A stretch of DNA of 64,000 bases from Azospirillum lipoferum 4B. GTDB lineage: Bacteria > Pseudomonadota > Alphaproteobacteria > Azospirillales > Azospirillaceae. The notes beneath the pieces are model-generated. The model was not told the DNA's origin. It saw only the letters and a program-made list of their open reading frames with translations, and did no database searches. Below are positions 26,018 to 36,218 of this stretch, one piece after another. The stretch is from positions 124,001 through 188,000 of the forward strand of contig NC_016624.1 in the NCBI RefSeq assembly GCF_000283655.1, read 5' to 3'. The first letter of the stretch is position 1. Each line of letters begins with the position of its first letter. The translations under genes and the position numbers were made by a program.

Positions 26018-26686
26018 TCAAACCAGACGGTCGCGCCCCGATTCCTTGACCAGCAGGACCGCCTGGGTGCGGCTGCCGACGCCCAGCGCCTTCAGAACGC
26101 CAGTGACATGGGTCTTCACCGTGGACAGGTTCAGGCCCAGCCTCTCGCCGATCTCCTGGTTCGACAGGCCCTGGGCCAGCAGGTCCAGAACCTCCAACTG
26201 CCGGCGGGTCAGACCGTCGAACACGCTGGGTGCGCCGCCGCGTGCAGGCGCCGCACCGGCCGCCACCGGCGCGCCCGGCATGCCCAGAACCGGCGGGACA
26301 TAGGAGCCGCCCGCCATCACCAGCCGCAGGATATTGACCACGAGCACGTCGTCGGTCGATTTCGGGATGAAGGCGCGCACGCCGCGCGACAGCACCGCGC
26401 GCATCTCGTCCGGCGATTCGATCATCGAGAAGACGGCGACGGGGACCGGCGCCACACGCTTCACCAGCGCCTCGACGTCGTCCAGACCGCCCAGGCCGGG
26501 CATGCGCAAATCCATCACGATCAGGTCGAACGCACTGCCGCCCTCGAGCATCGACGAGTCGAGGATGGCGTTCAACTGGCTGAAGCTGGTCGCGGCCACC
26601 ACGGTGGCCTGCTCGTCCAGTTCACCCACCAGATGGGTCAAGCCGCTGCGGACGATGGAATGATCGTCGGCGATCAGAACCTGCAT
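26018..26686 (-). CDS. NarL/FixJ-type response regulator
   Basis: A 222-residue two-component regulator. The receiver domain (residues 1-125) shows the acidic pair in LIADDHS, the phosphoacceptor Asp59 in IVMDLRMPG and the conserved Lys in FIPKST. A Gly/Ala/Pro linker leads to a LuxR-type HTH (residues 160-215, LTRRQLEVLDLLAQGLSNQE followed by LNLSTVKTHVTGVLKALGV). No histidine kinase adjoins it, so it is an orphan in this window. It lies between the PPC-domain gene and an OmpA-type gene on the same strand, with no sign of co-transcription beyond the 167-base gap. Confidence 0.92.
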   Translation of the reverse strand: MQVLIADDHSIVRSGLTHLVGELDEQATVVAATSFSQLNAILDSSMLEGGSAFDLIVMDLRMPGLGGLDDVEALVKRVAPVPVAVFSMIESPDEMRAVLSRGVRAFIPKSTDDVLVVNILRLVMAGGSYVPPVLGMPGAPVAAGAAPARGGAPSVFDGLTRRQLEVLDLLAQGLSNQEIGERLGLNLSTVKTHVTGVLKALGVGSRTQAVLLVKESGRDRLV

Positions 26687-26853
26687 GTAACGTCTCGGAC
26701 CGAAGATGCCTTGCGTGCTGCACCGTCATACGCTGACGCAACGGCCGGCGCTACCTCCTTCGCACGTCCGGGCACAGCAATACCGGGAAGATCCTGAAAG
26801 AAAAACGCGGAGGAGGTCATCCGCCCCCTCCCCCGCCTGCAGGTTCGCCCAGA

Positions 26854-27897
26854 TCAGGAGATCTTGATGAGGATTTGGGCGCGGCGGTTCGACGGTTCCC
26901 GCACGTTCGGACCGGTGGGGACCATCAGCTGGTTCTCGCCGACGCCTTCGATGGAGATCATGGTGGCCGGCGTGCCGCGCGCGACCAGCCCCTGGCGCAC
27001 CGCCTCGGCCCGGCGGACCGAAAGCCGCTGGTTGTAGGTGGGTGAGCCCGAGGTGTCGGTGTGGCCGATCACCTGGATGCGGACGGCGCGGGCACGGCTG
27101 GACGCTTCGGCGGCATCGGCGATGATGCTGGCGGAGTTCGGGGTGATCGTCGCCTTGTCCCAATCGAAGAACACCTGATATTCGCTCTGCGGCTGGGCGG
27201 CCATCGGCGGAGCGGCGGGGGCCGGGGCGGCGACCGGCGTGACGCGCGACGGCCCGCCGAAGCTATAGCGCAGACCGGCCAGGATGGTGTGGTTGCGATA
27301 TTCGCTCTTCGAGGTCACCGGACCCAGTTCGAATTCCGGATCGACGGTGGCGAAGTAGCGGTAATCCAGCGTCAGCGCCACAGTGTCGTTGATGGCATAG
27401 GACGCGCCGACGATGCCCTGATAGGCGAAGACCCAGTCGCGATCGCTGGCGCCGTTCAGCGTCTTCTTCACCCCGGCGATACCGGCACCGGCGCCGATAT
27501 AGGGTGTGATCGGCAGGCCGATGTCGAAGTCGTACAGCAGGTTGCCCATGAAGGCATACGAGCTCGTCTTGCCGCCAAGGCCGTTCAGGCCGGGAGTGGC
27601 GCTGCTGGTGCCGTCGACGCCGTTACGCCAACGCCAGGCGGCCTCCAACTCGGCGCGCAGGCCCATCGCGGTGGCGTAGCCGACCGAAATGTCGCCGATG
27701 CCGCCGATCTTGAACTCCTCCTTCAGACCCAGGCCCGGGGCCGGATAGCTGCTGAGGTCGGCGTCCTCGGTCCAGTTCACGCCGGCCCCCGCGCCGACGT
27801 AGAAACCTTCCGGTGCGGCGAAGGCCGCGGTCGAAAGGGCCACGGAAGGAACGGCGACGGCCAGTGCCGTGCCCAGCAAAATCCCACGCATCGTCAT
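26854..27897 (-). CDS. OmpA-family outer-membrane protein
   Basis: A 347-residue outer-membrane protein. It has a signal peptide (cleavage near AAFAAPEG), an N-terminal eight-stranded beta-barrel of about 200 residues (GFYVGAGAGVNWTED to LAGLRYSFGG), an Ala/Pro hinge (PVAAPAPAAPP) and a C-terminal OmpA peptidoglycan-binding domain (FFDWDKATITPNSASIIADA, then IQVIGHTDTSGSPTYNQRLS and RRAQILIKIS). It anchors the outer membrane to the wall. I chose the ATG at 27897 (MTMRGILLG); an ATG two codons later is equally possible. Confidence 0.93.
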   Translation of the reverse strand: MTMRGILLGTALAVAVPSVALSTAAFAAPEGFYVGAGAGVNWTEDADLSSYPAPGLGLKEEFKIGGIGDISVGYATAMGLRAELEAAWRWRNGVDGTSSATPGLNGLGGKTSSYAFMGNLLYDFDIGLPITPYIGAGAGIAGVKKTLNGASDRDWVFAYQGIVGASYAINDTVALTLDYRYFATVDPEFELGPVTSKSEYRNHTILAGLRYSFGGPSRVTPVAAPAPAAPPMAAQPQSEYQVFFDWDKATITPNSASIIADAAEASSRARAVRIQVIGHTDTSGSPTYNQRLSVRRAEAVRQGLVARGTPATMISIEGVGENQLMVPTGPNVREPSNRRAQILIKIS

Positions 27898-28089
27898 GTT
27901 CTTGTTCCCATCGTTGACGGCGTTGGCGGATCGGGACATCCCGGCCTGCGGCGAAACGCGTGACAGAACGGGCTCCGGCCCCGACAATGGAATCCGGACT
28001 TGCGGCTGCCAATCCCGCCCAGGCACGGCCGCTTTTCCTGTTGCAGATTTGCCGCAACGCCCCTTCCGGCCTTTCCTTCTGTGATAACA

Positions 28090-29199
28090 ATGACTTGGAC
28101 ATCCGCCCCAATGCCCGCTACCCCGGACGATGCGATCGACTACCCCATCTGCACCACCCCGGATCCGGGCGGCTGGCAGGTGGTGGCGCCGGGCGTGCTG
28201 TGGATCCGGCTGTCCCTGCCCTTCCAGCTCGATCACCTCAACGCCTGGGCGTTGGACGGCGGTGCGGCCGGCTGGACGCTGGTCGATTGCGGGTTGGGGG
28301 ACCGGCGCACGCTGGCGGTATGGGAAGACCTGCTGCGCGATGCGCTCGGCGGACGGCCGGTGGAGCGGGTGGTGGCCACCCATTTCCATCCCGACCACAT
28401 CGGCGCCGCCAACTGGCTGGTGGAGCGGACCGGTGCGGCCTTCGCCACTTCACTGACGGAATGGCTGTTCGCCCGCATGCTGTCAGCCGGCAACGATGCC
28501 GCCACCGATGCCGCGGTGGAGCGATTCTATCGCCGCTGCGGCTTGGCGCCGGAGACGCTGGACGCCGTGCTCGCCCGCAAGGGGGCCTACAGCCGCGGCG
28601 TCCCCGGCGTGCCGGCGATGCTGACCCGGCTGCGTGCCGGCGACGGTCTGCCGGTGGGCGACCGCTTCTGGACCGTGATCGGCGGCAGCGGCCATACGGC
28701 GGAACCGGTCAGCCTGTACCGCCCGTCGGACGGCAGCGATGGCAATGGCGACGGTTCGGCCCTGCTGATTTCCGGCGACCAGATCCTGCCGCGGATCAGC
28801 CCGAACATCAGCGTCTGGCCGACCGAACCGGACGCCGATCCTCTCACCGACTACCTCGCCAGCCTGAAGGGCTGGGCCGCCCTGCCGGCCGACACGCTGG
28901 TCCTGCCCTCGCACGGCCGCCCCTTCCGCGGCCTGCACCGGCGCGCCGACGAACTTGCCCTCCACCATGCCGAACGGCTGGCGGAGATCGAATCGCTCTG
29001 CGCGTCGCCGCGGACGGCGGCGGAGGTGACGCAGGCGCTGTTCCCGCGCCCGCTCGACCCGCACCAGACCGTCTTCGCCGTGGGCGAGGCCGTGGCGCAC
29101 CTCAACCATCTGATACGCCGGGGGCGGCTGGAGCGTGTGTCCGGCGGCGGGAAGAGCGGGCCGGACATCGACCTCTACCGGCGGTGTGCCGTCGTTTAG
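28090..29199 (+). CDS. Metallo-beta-lactamase-fold hydrolase
   Basis: A 369-residue enzyme of the MBL-fold superfamily. The zinc-binding motif is THFHPDHIGA (HxHxDH) near residue 99, with further metal ligands in GGSGHTAE and the LPSHGRPF histidine near residue 276. The C-terminal 80 residues form a winged-helix-like domain (AVGEAVAHLNHLIRRGRLERV) as in the LACTB2-like and glyoxalase II-like branches. The substrate is unknown; possibilities are thioesters or other esters. It is divergent from the OmpA gene. ATG at 28090 is chosen, with 28111 also possible. Confidence 0.88.
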   Translation: MTWTSAPMPATPDDAIDYPICTTPDPGGWQVVAPGVLWIRLSLPFQLDHLNAWALDGGAAGWTLVDCGLGDRRTLAVWEDLLRDALGGRPVERVVATHFHPDHIGAANWLVERTGAAFATSLTEWLFARMLSAGNDAATDAAVERFYRRCGLAPETLDAVLARKGAYSRGVPGVPAMLTRLRAGDGLPVGDRFWTVIGGSGHTAEPVSLYRPSDGSDGNGDGSALLISGDQILPRISPNISVWPTEPDADPLTDYLASLKGWAALPADTLVLPSHGRPFRGLHRRADELALHHAERLAEIESLCASPRTAAEVTQALFPRPLDPHQTVFAVGEAVAHLNHLIRRGRLERVSGGGKSGPDIDLYRRCAVV

Positions 29200-29259
29200 C
29201 CCCGATGCTCCCCCCGATATCCCCCCCGATGCTCCCGAGGTGTTTGTCGGACGGGGCCG

Positions 29260-29466
29260 CTACTCGGTGACGATCTCGAACTGCTGCGGGTCGAGCAGGG
29301 TCGACACCGAGAGGGTCTTCAGTGTCTTCGGGTCGTCGGTTCGCTTCATCTGGGCATGCTGGGTGCCCATGCCGTCCTTGCGGATGGCGACCACTTCCCA
29401 ATAACCGCCGCTGGGTGACAGCTTGCGATAAATCTGACCTTCGATCACCTCGCGCTTTCTGCGCAT
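29260..29466 (-). CDS. Small unknown protein, 68 aa
   Basis: A basic small protein starting MRRKREVIEGQIYRKLSP, with the beta-strand-like core GGYWEVVAIRKDGMGTQHAQ and ending LDPQQFEIVTE. The composition, with alternating hydrophobic residues, looks like a small SH3-like barrel. There is no signal peptide. I do not know a function. It stands alone on the minus strand. An AACGGGAAT stretch before the ATG gives weak start support. Confidence 0.6.
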   Translation of the reverse strand: MRRKREVIEGQIYRKLSPSGGYWEVVAIRKDGMGTQHAQMKRTDDPKTLKTLSVSTLLDPQQFEIVTE

Positions 29467-29694
29467 TCCCGTTCTCCAAAACCCATCCCATACCGGCTGC
29501 CGTCACGGCCGCCGTGAAGGGCGCCATTGAACCACAAAACCCCCCCGTCGTGGCGAGTGTCCGTTCGGTGACCGTTGACCGATGCCGCAGATGCGCTGTT
29601 GCAGCGCAGCACGTCCGGGGCACCCCCGATGACCCTTTGCCGCAGTGCGGATTCAAGCTGGAACAAAAGTCCCGGTTGTGGGTTCATAGCGGTC

Positions 29695-29973
29695 ATGAAC
29701 ACCGATCTCGACGTGCTTGTCTTCGCGACCCGCCTGGTTGATGAATTGGGCGAAACCGCGATTCGAATGAGCCGCGTTCGTCTTGTCGAACTCACGGCCG
29801 CCAACCACACCCGTGCCGCCGCCTTCTGGCGGGAGGTGATGCGGACCTCCGAACGGCTGCTGAACGAGCGGTCGGGTCGCCGCGTCGCATCCGGCCTCTC
29901 CTCGCCGGCGATTGCCGCGGCGCAACCGTCCATGTCCCCGTCCGTCGCTTATGTTCCCCGACCTATTCCCTGA
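29695..29973 (+). CDS. Small unknown protein, 92 aa
   Basis: A mostly helical small protein from an ATG at 29695: MNTDLDVLVFATRLVDELGE, then ETAIRMSRVRLVELTAANHT and AAFWREVMRTSERLL. The last 30 residues are Ser/Ala/Pro-rich and probably disordered. No domain is recognised. The frame upstream of 29695 is less protein-like, so this start is preferred, although no strong ribosome-binding site is seen. The terminator beginning at 29999 may end its transcript. Confidence 0.55.
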   Translation: MNTDLDVLVFATRLVDELGETAIRMSRVRLVELTAANHTRAAAFWREVMRTSERLLNERSGRRVASGLSSPAIAAAQPSMSPSVAYVPRPIP

Positions 29974-29998
29974 CCCGGCGCCAAGGCGGGTCGAATAG

Positions 29999-30035
29999 AA
30001 AAAAGGGCCGGCACAGAAGTGCCGGCCCCTTTCAG
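29999..30035. terminator. Bidirectional terminator beside livK
   Basis: A stem GGGCCGGCAC / GTGCCGGCCC with an AGAA loop is flanked by A6 on the left and a short T run on the right. It ends the leftward livK transcript, where the run reads TTTTTT on that strand, and probably also the rightward small gene. Confidence 0.85.
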
Positions 30036-30056
30036 CGGAACGCCGATGCGTTTCGC

Positions 30057-31157
30057 TTACTTCACTTCGGCATACTGGCCGTTCTTCCACTTGTACCAGA
30101 CATAGGCCGGGCTGGTGACGTCACCCTTGGCGTCGAAGCCGATCTTGCCGATGACGGTGTTGTAGCTGCCCTTGCGCAGGACATCGGCAACCTTGGCCGC
30201 GTCGGTCGAGTTGGCCTGCTTCACCGCGTCGGCCCAGATCTGGAGCGCGGCGTAGGTGTACAGGGTGTAGCCTTCCGGCTCGTAGCCCGCCTTGCGGAAC
30301 TTCTCCACGACGGCCTTAGCGTCCGGCTTCTCGCGCGGATCCGGACCGAAGGTCATCATGGTGTTCTCGCCGGCGTCGCCGGTGATGGCCCAGTACTCGT
30401 TGGTCACCAGCGCGTCACCCGACACGATGATGGCCTTCATGCCCTGGTCCTTCATCTGGCGGGCGATCAGGCCTGCCTCGGTGTGGTAGCCACCGATGTA
30501 GACGGCGTCGACATTCGCCTGCTTCAGCTTCGACACCAGAGCGGAATAGTCCTTCTCACCGGCCGTGTAGGCTTCGTAGATGGTTTCCTTCTGGCCGCCG
30601 GCATTCAGCGCCTTCTGCGTCTCGTCGGCCAGGCCCTTGCCGTAGGCCGACTTGTCGTGAAGGATGGCGACGTTCTTGCCCTTGTAATTGTCCAGCAGAT
30701 ACTTGCCGGCGATCAGGCCCTGCTGGTCGTCACGGCCGCAGACGCGGAAGACGTTCTTCAGGCCCTGCTCGGTCAGCTTCGGGTTGGTCGAAGCCGGCGA
30801 GATCTGCAGGATGCCTTCCTCGGCATAGACCTGGCTGGCCGGGATCGACGAACCCGAGCAGAAGTGGCCGGCCACGAACTTCACACCGGCCTTGGCCAGC
30901 TGGTTGGCGACGGCGACGGCCTGCTTCGGATCGCAGGCGTCGTCGCCGACTTCCAGCTTCAGCTTCTGGCCCAGGACACCGCCGGCGGCGTTGATGTCCG
31001 CGACGGCCTGTTCCATGCCCTTCTTCATCTGCTCGCCGAAGGTGGCGTACTGGCCGGTGATCGGACCGGCGGTGGCCACCGCGATATCGGCCTGGGCGGC
31101 CGTGGCGGAGAGCGCGGTCGCCGCGATCGCGGCGAGAAGGGACAGCTTGAATTTCAT
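30057..31157 (-). CDS. livK: Branched-chain amino-acid-type ABC binding protein
   Basis: A 366-residue periplasmic binding protein of the HAAT (LivK/LivJ) type. The signal peptide is MKFKLSLLAAIAATALSATA, cleaved near AQADI. The mature protein starts IAVATAGPITGQYATFGEQ and shows NAAGGVLGQKLKLEVGDDAC and FVAGHFCSGSSIPASQVYA, the family's substrate-binding Ser/Thr region. It delivers branched-chain amino acids, or related amides, to the LivHMGF transporter encoded just upstream on the same strand. It lies 169 bases from the small membrane gene and is followed by a strong terminator. A separate, stronger promoter for livK in that gap is likely but unproven. Confidence 0.93.
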   Translation of the reverse strand: MKFKLSLLAAIAATALSATAAQADIAVATAGPITGQYATFGEQMKKGMEQAVADINAAGGVLGQKLKLEVGDDACDPKQAVAVANQLAKAGVKFVAGHFCSGSSIPASQVYAEEGILQISPASTNPKLTEQGLKNVFRVCGRDDQQGLIAGKYLLDNYKGKNVAILHDKSAYGKGLADETQKALNAGGQKETIYEAYTAGEKDYSALVSKLKQANVDAVYIGGYHTEAGLIARQMKDQGMKAIIVSGDALVTNEYWAITGDAGENTMMTFGPDPREKPDAKAVVEKFRKAGYEPEGYTLYTYAALQIWADAVKQANSTDAAKVADVLRKGSYNTVIGKIGFDAKGDVTSPAYVWYKWKNGQYAEVK

Positions 31158-31326
31158 GGGTGTGCTTCCCTGTTCTGTGAATGGTCCCTGTTGCAACATA
31201 CCCCCGGCCCTTGCGGGCCTTGCCGCCGGGTCCCCTCCGGCGGTTTCCAGACTACCATACCCCAAGTGGTGCGGTGTGCGACAGTTTCGCTGGCACCAAT
31301 CAGCCGTACGGCCTATTCCCAATGAC

Positions 31327-31698
31327 CTATTTTTCCTCGGCCTTTTCCTCGGCCATACCCGTCCGCTCCCGCCAGCCGAACGGCCCGGCAGTCTCATAGA
31401 GCCACGGATACTGGTTGACCATGCGCCGGGCGATGGCGATGCGATGCGCCGTCAGCGTGATCAGCCCGATCACCACCGTGTGGACGACGAAGCCCCACAG
31501 CGACAGCAGCTGCTCGCCGAACAGGCCCCAGGCCAGGAAGCGGTCGCCCAGCCCCAGCAGAAGCGAATAGGCCAGCACGTTCGACACCGGCTTCCAGCCC
31601 TCCGCCAGGGTCTGGCCGGTCAGCACGCCGCAGCCGCCGAACACCAGAACCGTCAGGAACACGAAAACCGGAACCGAAGAGCCAAGGATCGTTTCCAT
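31327..31698 (-). CDS. Small membrane protein in the liv operon (DUF6867-like)
   Basis: A 123-residue inner-membrane protein with three hydrophobic segments: VPVFVFLTVLVFGGCGVLTG, VLAYSLLLGLGDRFLAWGLF and LWGFVVHTVVIGLITLTA. It ends with a charged tail (GMAEEKAEEK). Small proteins of this kind accompany liv operons in Azospirillum and relatives and are, as I recall, grouped as DUF6867; I cannot verify the family here. Its ATG at 31698 is one base past the livF stop, so it belongs to the operon. Its role is not known; a part in transporter assembly is a guess. Confidence 0.8.
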   Translation of the reverse strand: METILGSSVPVFVFLTVLVFGGCGVLTGQTLAEGWKPVSNVLAYSLLLGLGDRFLAWGLFGEQLLSLWGFVVHTVVIGLITLTAHRIAIARRMVNQYPWLYETAGPFGWRERTGMAEEKAEEK

Positions 31699-31699
31699 C

Positions 31700-32410
<711 letters not shown>

Positions 32411-32413
32411 GGC

Positions 32414-33322
32414 TCAGGCCCCCTTCTGCGCGTTGTGCTGGCCGGCGGTGGGTGGGATGTGCAGGTCGGCGGCGACCTCCGGCGGCAGGGCCTCGTCCTC
32501 GTCCTCGCCCAGATAGGCGCGGATCACCGCCGGGTCGTTCTTCACATGCTCCGGGTCGCCGTCGGAAATCTTCCGGCCATAGTCCAGTACCACCACATGG
32601 TCGGAAATGCGCATCACCACGCTCATGTCATGCTCGATCAGCAGCACGCCGGTCCGGTGGCCCTGCGGCGTCTGCACATCGCGGATGAAGGTCAGGATCT
32701 CGGCCAGCTCCGCCGATTCGCGCGGGTTCAGGCCGGCCGCCGGCTCGTCCAGGCACAGCAGCACCGGCTCCGTGCACATGGCCCGCGCGATCTCCAGCCG
32801 GCGCTGGGCGCCATAGGGCAGGTTGCCGGCTTCCCAGTCGGCGAACTCGGTCAGCCGCACCCGCTCCAGCCAGTATTTCGCCAGCTCCACCGCCTCATGC
32901 TCGGCCTTGCGGTAGCTGGGGAAGCCCAGCAGGCCGCCGATGGCGAAGGTCGAGGCGCGCATCAGCTTGTTGTGCTGGGCGACGATCAGGTTCTCCAGAA
33001 CGCTCATGCCGCTGAACAGCCGGATGTTCTGGAAGGTGCGCGCCACGCCGGCCAGCTGGGCGATGCGGTAGCCCGGCATCCGCTCCAGCAGGAACTCCTT
33101 GCCGGTGGGATGGCGCAGCGTCAGCCGCCCCACCGTGGGGGTGTAGAAGCCGGTGACGCAGTTGAACAGCGTCGTCTTGCCGGCGCCGTTCGGGCCGATC
33201 AGCGCGGTGATCTCGCCCGCCCGCGCCTCGAACGACACATCGTTGTTCGCCACCAGGCCGCCGAAGCGCATGGTCAGGTGTTCGACGGTCAGAAGGGGCT
33301 TTTCACTCATGACGGCGCTCAT
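32414..33322 (-). CDS. livG: Branched-chain amino-acid ABC transporter ATPase
   Basis: A 302-residue LivG-type ABC ATPase. Walker [10 protein letters not shown] is near residue 42. The family region [20 protein letters not shown] is clear, the signature is degenerate as usual for LivG ([15 protein letters not shown]), and Walker B reads [14 protein letters not shown]. The C-terminus is extended by some 35 residues ([18 protein letters not shown] and a Gln-rich tail) beyond most LivG proteins. The ATG at 33322 overlaps the livM stop by 4 bases; an ATG four codons later is also possible. Confidence 0.94.
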   Translation of the reverse strand: MSAVMSEKPLLTVEHLTMRFGGLVANNDVSFEARAGEITALIGPNGAGKTTLFNCVTGFYTPTVGRLTLRHPTGKEFLLERMPGYRIAQLAGVARTFQNIRLFSGMSVLENLIVAQHNKLMRASTFAIGGLLGFPSYRKAEHEAVELAKYWLERVRLTEFADWEAGNLPYGAQRRLEIARAMCTEPVLLCLDEPAAGLNPRESAELAEILTFIRDVQTPQGHRTGVLLIEHDMSVVMRISDHVVVLDYGRKISDGDPEHVKNDPAVIRAYLGEDEDEALPPEVAADLHIPPTAGQHNAQKGA

Positions 33323-34809
33323 TTCGCGGCTCCCGTCGCGGCCGGATTCTTGCCGCCATGCAGGAGGATGGTCGGGTCGCGGTGGGCCAGCAGGCCGCGC
33401 GGACGCCACAGCATGATCACCACCATGCCGGCGCCGAAGGCCAGCATGCGGTAGTCGGCCAGCTCGCGGAACGCTTCCGGCAGGCCGATCACCAGCAGCG
33501 TGGCCACCACCACGCCGATCTGGCTGCCCATGCCGCCCAGCACCACGATGGCCAGGATGATCGCCGACTCGATGAAGGTGAAGCTCTCCGGGCTGATGAA
33601 GCCCTGCCGCGTGGCGAAGAAGGAGCCGGCGAAGCCGCCGAACATCGCGGCGATCGCAAAGGCCGCCAGCTTCATGTTGGTGCGGTTGATGCCCAAGGAC
33701 GCGCAGGCGATGTCGTCCTCGCGCAGGGCCTCCCACGCCCGGCCCAGCGGCAGCTTGCGCACCCGCAGCGTGAACAGGTTCACCACCAGGGCGAGCGCCA
33801 GGATGAGGTAGTAGAGGAAGATGATGCGGTGCAGCGGCGAGAATTCCAGCCCGAACATCTCGTGGAAGGCGGCCATGCCCTCGGCCGGGCTGCGGGAGAA
33901 ATCGGCGATGCCGAAGAAGCTCGGCCGCGGAATGCCGGAGATGCCGTTGGGGCCGCCGGTGAACTGGTACCAGTTGACCAGGATGATGCGGATGATCTCG
34001 CCGAAGCCCAAGGTCACGATGGCGAAATAGTCGCCGCGCAGCCGCAGCACCGGGAAGCCCAGCAGCACGCCGGAGATGGCGGCCAGCACGCCCGCCAGCG
34101 GCAGGCAGACCCAGAAGCTGAGCCCGAAGTAATGCGCCAGCAGCGCGTAGCTATAGGCGCCCACCGCATAGAAGGCGACATAGCCGAGGTCGAGCAGGCC
34201 GGCCAACCCGACGACGATGTTCAGGCCCCAGCCCAGCATGATGTAGGTCAGCAGCAGGATGCCGATGTCCAGGATCATGCGGTCGGCCAGCGGGGTGAAG
34301 GGCAGCACGACGGCAAACGCCACGGCGACCGGGCCGATGTAGCGGCTGGCGTGCTGCACCTTGGCCGCGACGCGGTCCATGCGCTTGTCGCGGTCGGCCT
34401 GGGACAGCTTGGAGCGGCCGGTGGCGACGGTCATGGCGGCACGGATGGCGATGACGCCGCCGCCCAGCACCAGCACCAGGCGCAGCACCTGGGTCGGCAT
34501 CGGCAGCAGCAGCCCGATGCCGGCGCAGACCAGCGCCAGGATCAGCACCGGCAGCGCCATGCCCTGGCGGATCAGCCCGAGCCCGAGGCGGCCGAAGAAG
34601 ACCAGCAGCAGCGAGGCGACGACCTCCTCCGGCCGGGCTTCGATGCCGAGCCCGGTGGGGCGGTCGACGGTGCGCAGGCCCACCAGCGGAACGGTCAGCA
34701 GCAGGGCGACGAAGGCGGCGAGCCCGGCGTCCTTGACGGTGGCGGCCCAGTCGACGCCGCGGGTGGCGGCACGCCCGGAGGACGAGACGGTGTTGGAGTG
34801 CATGGTCAT
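33319..34809 (-). CDS. livM: Branched-chain amino-acid ABC permease
   Basis: A 496-residue LivM permease with the longer N-terminus seen in alpha- and gammaproteobacterial members: an extra domain of about 150 residues with four to five hydrophobic segments ([19 protein letters not shown] onward, DUF3382-like). The BPD_transp_2 core follows, with [20 protein letters not shown] and [20 protein letters not shown], and the EAA-like loop [19 protein letters not shown]. The start at 34809 follows livH by 5 bases; the ATG two codons later could be used instead. It partners LivH. Confidence 0.94.
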   Translation of the reverse strand: MTMHSNTVSSSGRAATRGVDWAATVKDAGLAAFVALLLTVPLVGLRTVDRPTGLGIEARPEEVVASLLLVFFGRLGLGLIRQGMALPVLILALVCAGIGLLLPMPTQVLRLVLVLGGGVIAIRAAMTVATGRSKLSQADRDKRMDRVAAKVQHASRYIGPVAVAFAVVLPFTPLADRMILDIGILLLTYIMLGWGLNIVVGLAGLLDLGYVAFYAVGAYSYALLAHYFGLSFWVCLPLAGVLAAISGVLLGFPVLRLRGDYFAIVTLGFGEIIRIILVNWYQFTGGPNGISGIPRPSFFGIADFSRSPAEGMAAFHEMFGLEFSPLHRIIFLYYLILALALVVNLFTLRVRKLPLGRAWEALREDDIACASLGINRTNMKLAAFAIAAMFGGFAGSFFATRQGFISPESFTFIESAIILAIVVLGGMGSQIGVVVATLLVIGLPEAFRELADYRMLAFGAGMVVIMLWRPRGLLAHRDPTILLHGGKNPAATGAAK

Positions 34810-34814
34810 GGCGC

Positions 34815-35720
34815 TTACACCTTCTCGATCTCGGGCCGGCCGAGCAGGCCGGTGGGCCGGAAGATCAGGACGAGGACGAGGATGGAGAAGGTTGCGACGT
34901 CCTTCCATTCGGAGCCGACATAGCCGGACCAGAAGGCCTCGATCAGGCCGATGACCACGCCGCCGAGCATGGCGCCGGGCAGCGAGCCGACCCCGCCGAG
35001 CACGGCTGCGGTGAAGCTTTTCACGCCCGCCAGGAAGCCGATGTAGAAGTCGATGACGCCATAGATCAGCAGCACCATCATGCCGGCGACGGCGGCGAGC
35101 GCGGCGCCCATGACGAAGGTCAGCGAGATGACGCGGTCGACATTGACGCCGAGCAGCCCGGCCATCTTCTTGTCCTGCTCGCAGGCGCGCTGGGCGCGTC
35201 CCAGCGAGGTGCGGTTGATCAGCATGGTGAAGCCGACCATCAGGACCAGGGTGATGACGATGGTGGCGAGGCGCACGTAGCTGACCGAGACGGCGCCGTC
35301 CATCATGGTGAGGTTGCCGGGCAGGATGGGCTGCAGCGGCTTGGAGCGGGCGCCCTGGAGGAGCTGGATGTAGTTCTGCAGGAAGATCGACATGCCGATG
35401 GCGGAGATCAGCGGCGCCAGCCGCGGCGAGGAGCGCAGCGGCCGGTAGGCGATCCGCTCCACCGTCCAGCCATAGACGCTGGTGAACAGCATGGAGGCGA
35501 GCAGCATGACCAGAAGCGCCAAAGGCACCCAGGTGATGCCCAGCGCGCCGATGGCCAGGAAGGTGATCAGCGCCACGAAGGAGCCGATCATGTAAATCTC
35601 GCCATGGGCGAAGTTGATCATACCGATGATGCCGTACACCATCGTGTAGCCGATCGCGATCAGGCCGTAAATCGCCCCAAGCGACAAGCCGTTGATCAAT
35701 TGCTGGAGAAAATAGTCCAT
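34815..35720 (-). CDS. livH: Branched-chain amino-acid ABC permease
   Basis: A 301-residue LivH permease with about eight membrane segments. Family signatures are [20 protein letters not shown] at the N-terminus, [17 protein letters not shown], and the loop [40 protein letters not shown] is near the C-terminus. It is the first gene of livH-M-G-F, the small membrane gene and livK. Nothing else is coded for about 500 bases upstream, so the operon promoter should lie between 35721 and 36050. Confidence 0.95.
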   Translation of the reverse strand: MDYFLQQLINGLSLGAIYGLIAIGYTMVYGIIGMINFAHGEIYMIGSFVALITFLAIGALGITWVPLALLVMLLASMLFTSVYGWTVERIAYRPLRSSPRLAPLISAIGMSIFLQNYIQLLQGARSKPLQPILPGNLTMMDGAVSVSYVRLATIVITLVLMVGFTMLINRTSLGRAQRACEQDKKMAGLLGVNVDRVISLTFVMGAALAAVAGMMVLLIYGVIDFYIGFLAGVKSFTAAVLGGVGSLPGAMLGGVVIGLIEAFWSGYVGSEWKDVATFSILVLVLIFRPTGLLGRPEIEKV

Positions 35721-36051
35721 GTCCTCACCCCACCTTCAGCACGGCGCAAAGGCAGGGTGCGGCGGCACGGGCACACTCGGCACACCGGTCACGCAACAGC
35801 AGCCCCCTGTCTGGTGCAGCCCGTCCATTCACCAAACGGAATGCCGTATCATCCGGATTTCCGTCTATCGGTCTGACGGACCATGATTTTTCCTGTTCGG
35901 AGGATGCGGTCCCGACCCGGCCGGGCCGACCGTCGAGCGCTCCCCTGACCTTTTCGGTAGTACCAGCCTGACGGATTTTTGCAAGACAGATTTGTGTTGC
36001 CCGCATGCGTCGTCCGCTGCCGGCTTCGGTCAGGCGGGGCGAAGAACGCAA

Positions 36052-36084
36052 AACGCCCCGCCGGCGGCTGCCGGGCGGGGCGTT
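36052..36084 (-). terminator. Intrinsic terminator
   Basis: Perfect 11-base arms AACGCCCCGCC / GGCGGGGCGTT surround a GC-rich loop and are followed on the minus strand by TTTTGCG. It lies 135 bases past the stop of the secreted unknown gene at 36219-36998, whose transcript it probably ends. Confidence 0.75.
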
Positions 36085-36097
36085 GCGAATGCGCGCA

Positions 36098-36139
36098 CTA
36101 CAGCGTCGTGCGTTTAATATGAAACGCACGACGCTGTAG
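36098..36139. repeat. Perfect palindrome with 18-base arms
   Basis: CTACAGCGTCGTGCGTTT and its exact reverse complement flank a 6-base spacer (AATATG). The same kind of ACAGCG...CGCTGT palindrome is, to my knowledge, a dispersed intergenic repeat in many alphaproteobacteria. It would fold as a long cruciform or RNA hairpin. Confidence 0.85.
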
Positions 36140-36152
36140 CTTTATGTTTGGC

Positions 36153-36199
36153 GATCGGATTCACGCTCCAAATCGATTCCGATTTTACGCGATCCGATC
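36153..36199. repeat. Nested inverted repeat next to the palindrome
   Basis: GATCGGAT (36153-36160) pairs with ATCCGATC (36192-36199), and inside it AAATCG pairs with CGATTT. It follows the 18-base palindrome by 14 bases, and the two probably form one mosaic repeat unit. Confidence 0.6.
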
Positions 36200-36218
36200 T
36201 AAACCGGAAATTGCGGCG

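Larger units (their letters stand above)
35721..36218. other. liv promoter region and a cluster of palindromic repeats
   Basis: About 500 bases without a supported gene. The right half is a row of hairpins: a terminator at 36052-36084, an 18-base-arm palindrome at 36098-36139 and a looser inverted repeat at 36153-36199. The left half should carry the liv promoter. A 134-codon minus-strand frame across this region is rejected because it would have to be read through the palindromes. Confidence 0.55.

Noticed and set aside
33358-34923. A 521-codon plus-strand open frame opposite livM
   Set aside because: It is rich in Gln, Asp, His and Gly repeats with no fold-like pattern, while livM on the other strand is unmistakable.
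35725-36129. A 134-codon minus-strand frame upstream of livH
   Set aside because: It would run through the terminator and into the 18-base palindrome, has no ribosome-binding site and is Arg-rich; it is more likely the liv promoter region.
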